64,000 nt of DNA from DYEC01 sp034434695 (lineage in GTDB: Bacteria > Chloroflexota > Anaerolineae > Anaerolineales > Anaerolineaceae), in contig DAOTYY010000050.1 in assembly GCA_034434695.1 (NCBI GenBank), positions 1 to 64,000 on the forward strand, given 5' to 3'. Each line of letters opens with the position of its first letter. Within the stretch, counting starts at the first letter, position 1. This document shows, in pieces, positions 62,067 through 64,000 of the stretch. Both the position numbers and the translations under genes were made by a program. The notes beneath the pieces are model-generated. The model saw only the letters and a list, made by a program, of their open reading frames with translations, was not told the DNA's origin and made no database searches.

Positions 62067-63134
62067 TCAGGAAACGAGAATCAGCGTCCCATAACCCTTC
62101 TGGTCCCAGTTGCCCGGCTCGTAGACCGGTGTTGTCCAGCGGAAGATGAATTTTGCTTCCTCGCTGCGCATATTAACACAACCATGACTCATCGGAGTGC
62201 CATAATTGGTATGCCAGTATGTGCCATGAGTGGCAACGCCTGCTTTGGGTTCAAAGAAACAAACCCAAGGCACGCCGGGGAGTTCATAGGCGTTCAGATC
62301 TGAAGTCAGCTTTCCATCACCCATGTGTTTGGATGGCATTTTATTTTGAACATGAAATTCACCCTTGGGCGTGTCCGTTGAAATTTGTCCCGGCGGCGGG
62401 GTCGGCATCGGCACGCCAGAAGCGATTTTGGTTTGCAGGACAATCTGATCATTTTCATAGGCAGTGAGTGTCTGACGGGCAATCGAAATTTCAATCCGCT
62501 TTTTGCCCGGCGGTACATCTGGCGAGATCGGCGTCAATTCTTCGGGCTGAATGATGCGCAAATGGGCGGCAGGAACAAAATAATCCAGCGCATCAATATC
62601 AAATAACTCATCTTTGATACGATACCAGGGCCGATCATCCGGACCGCTTTCCACACCCATCACCCAGTGTACCGATTCGTAATACAGGCGGTAAAGAGGG
62701 CGCCAGCCATCCCTCTGGCTATATAATAGGCTTTGAGTAAATGGAACAGTTACTTCAGCCAGTTGACCTTTTTCAGGAAACGAGTGCTGTATCGGGTTGA
62801 GCCGCATGGCAACGCGCTGGGTATGAGCACTATGAATATATCCACCCCAAACTCGATACCAGAGTGGATTGTATCCCGGACCAAATTCTGAATTAACTTC
62901 ATAATAAACATTCACCAGCTCGTCGCGATAACGTTGAAATAGGATTTTGCTCTTATCATTGGGCTCGCTATACACACTGACCGACTGCGTGGTAATCCGG
63001 ATAACATCCCCACTCTCCAGGCTTCTGATCAATCCAGACTGCTCCAGCGGATGAAAAAATGGTCGAAAAGCCAGCGCGCCCATGCCTAAAGCACACAATT
63101 TCAAAAAGTCGCGTCGAGTAAACTGTTCTGCCAT
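62067..63134 (-). CDS. L,D-transpeptidase (YkuD) with a twin-arginine signal
   Basis: About 355 residues. The N-terminus has a Tat signal, TRRDFLKLCALGMGALAF. A middle part contains SH3-like repeats, and the C-terminal YkuD domain has HGTYWHTN and the catalytic SHGCVNMRSEE. It cross-links or anchors to peptidoglycan outside the cell. ATG 63134 is the probable start: an upstream ATG at 63143 overlaps the TATAAT of the promoter. The transcript would be leaderless. TatC is encoded at 42 kb. Confidence 0.9.
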   Translation of the reverse strand: MAEQFTRRDFLKLCALGMGALAFRPFFHPLEQSGLIRSLESGDVIRITTQSVSVYSEPNDKSKILFQRYRDELVNVYYEVNSEFGPGYNPLWYRVWGGYIHSAHTQRVAMRLNPIQHSFPEKGQLAEVTVPFTQSLLYSQRDGWRPLYRLYYESVHWVMGVESGPDDRPWYRIKDELFDIDALDYFVPAAHLRIIQPEELTPISPDVPPGKKRIEISIARQTLTAYENDQIVLQTKIASGVPMPTPPPGQISTDTPKGEFHVQNKMPSKHMGDGKLTSDLNAYELPGVPWVCFFEPKAGVATHGTYWHTNYGTPMSHGCVNMRSEEAKFIFRWTTPVYEPGNWDQKGYGTLILVS

Positions 63135-63141
63135 ACAAAAC

Positions 63142-63150
63142 ATTATACCA
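63142..63150 (-). promoter_or_regulatory. Extended -10 promoter of the L,D-transpeptidase gene (leaderless)
   Basis: On the minus strand TGGTATAAT, then GTTTTGT, then ATG. Transcription would start at the start codon; there is no ribosome binding site. Confidence 0.55.
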
Positions 63151-63203
63151 GGAATAAATCGGATATATTGTGTATGAATTTAGAGGTTCTGCATTTGAGC
63201 AGG

Positions 63204-63232
63204 TTGACTCAGCCTTACCGGCGTGCTACACT
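63204..63232 (+). promoter_or_regulatory. Promoter of the nuclease-like gene
   Basis: TTGACT (63204-63209), 17-nt spacer, TACACT (63227-63232), about 48 nt before the ATG at 63281. Confidence 0.55.
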
Positions 63233-63280
63233 GACTTCATCAATTTTGGGCTGGACAGGAGTCTTGTAGTAGTAGGAGAC

Positions 63281-64000
63281 ATGCCACAGGTTATCGGACA
63301 GATTGGTAGCACTAACTTTGCAGTCGTTGGGCTTGGTTTGCACGGCAACCAGATTGGCAGTGTGCGCCAGCAGGTACATGATGGGGATACGCTCGTAGTG
63401 CGCGCAGAAGGCAACTTTGGCGTGCGCATGTTAGGAATAGACGCAGCGGAAATCAGTTTTTCGTTGCCCGGTTCAAGCACATTTACGCCTATCCATAAAC
63501 CAGAGTGGGTGGAATTTCTGGGCAACCCGTTTGCCTCACGCTGGAAACCTTTTGATCCGCCGTTGCCCAATAGCTTGAAAGCTTCCCTGCGAGCACGCTG
63601 CAAACCAAACACCGCCGCCAATCACGCTATACATGCACAAAAAGCTCAGCAGGCACTGGAAGCAATGATCTTGGCGGATATGGAAGCACTGCAACAAGAC
63701 AAACAAACCTTTCGGTTTTTCATTGTGTTCTGCAATGAGGTCATGGATCGTTACGGACGTTTCCTTGGGTTTATCAACCGTTTTCAAGAACGGGAAAACA
63801 TCGAGCGTCCGCTTAGCTATAATGATCGTCTGGTACGGCAGGCAATCGTCACACCGTATTTCATCTGGCCCAACATCAACCCCTTTCGCAAGGCAGCACC
63901 TCACAAGGCAGTGATACCACCGTTTCAAGCACCGCAAAAAGCTGATGAAGACAAACTGCTCCGTGAAGCGCGTTTGGCAATTCGGCAAGCACGCAAACAA
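63281..64000 (+). CDS. Staphylococcal-nuclease-like protein (partial, runs off the window)
   Basis: At least 240 residues, open to the window end. HDGDTLVVRAEGNFGVRMLG then IDAAE is the start of an SNase/thermonuclease OB-fold (DGDT, then R...GIDAxE catalytic region); a later MDRYGRFLGFI matches the second half with its catalytic Arg, and SYNDRLVRQAIVTPY the family's end. Between the two halves sits an insertion of about 90 residues. The frame remains open upstream to 63158, but the promoter at 63204-63232 supports a start at ATG 63281. No signal peptide is seen. Confidence 0.7.
   Translation, partial: MPQVIGQIGSTNFAVVGLGLHGNQIGSVRQQVHDGDTLVVRAEGNFGVRMLGIDAAEISFSLPGSSTFTPIHKPEWVEFLGNPFASRWKPFDPPLPNSLKASLRARCKPNTAANHAIHAQKAQQALEAMILADMEALQQDKQTFRFFIVFCNEVMDRYGRFLGFINRFQERENIERPLSYNDRLVRQAIVTPYFIWPNINPFRKAAPHKAVIPPFQAPQKADEDKLLREARLAIRQARKQ

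Overview
This 64 kb window looks like a chromosomal segment of a bacterium from the Chloroflexota, most likely class Anaerolineae. That is inferred from gene content: a fused transaldolase/glucose-6-phosphate isomerase, a GH57 + GH13 amylase pair, a GlnRS flanked by tRNA-Gln genes, many single-membrane secreted lipoproteins, and no lipopolysaccharide export genes. Translation mostly uses GGAGG-type ribosome binding sites. A minority of genes (ftsY, an L,D-transpeptidase, an epimerase, perhaps tlpA) have a -10 box 7-8 nt before the start codon and look leaderless. I see no prophage, CRISPR array or rRNA.

Layout. 1-0.6 kb: the 3' end of an insertion-sequence transposase abuts the 3' half of an RCK/TrkA potassium-channel gene that it appears to have cut. 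0.6-9 kb: secD-secF, a membrane protein, an epimerase, a zinc-ribbon membrane protein and a fused ADP-forming acyl-CoA synthetase. 9-14.6 kb: a surface-glycan cluster (membrane protein, GT2 glycosyltransferase, WbqC-like protein, methyltransferase, WecE-like sugar aminotransferase); a matching rfbA lies at 22 kb. 14.6-16 kb (minus): a TlpA-type thioredoxin gene with an Lgt-like gene broken by a frameshift. 16-21.3 kb: pentose-phosphate operon tkt-rpiB-tal/pgi. 21.4-31.5 kb: SPOUT methyltransferase, glpK, tRNA-Leu, tig-clpP, HAD phosphatase, rlmN, ftsY, prfB (with its programmed +1 frameshift) and a second HAD protein.

31.7-41.2 kb: a RelA/SpoT homologue with unusual catalytic motifs, moeA, a dispersed repeat, a small acidic protein, an MFS transporter, a Nudix hydrolase, an amidase, then tRNA-Gln / glnS / tRNA-Gln on the minus strand. 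The only gene-free stretch above 300 bp (41190-41561) holds the tRNA-Gln promoter, a 120-bp element with terminal inverted repeats and an 8-bp target duplication, and a second copy of the 35 kb repeat.

41.5-48 kb: a phosphatase, tatC, then the most interesting region: a tight six-gene minus-strand operon around an FtsZ homologue whose T7 loop has His where the catalytic Asp normally sits, with two TIM-barrel-like proteins, two very small proteins (one tail-anchored) and a membrane-anchored protein of unknown family. 48-54 kb: an epimerase, a GH57 enzyme and a very large GH13 enzyme with overlapping convergent 3' ends. 54-64 kb: adenine deaminase, an AlkZ-like protein, a thiolase, two tandem CapA-family lipoproteins, a cyclase-family hydrolase, a Tat-exported L,D-transpeptidase and a nuclease-like gene that runs off the window end.
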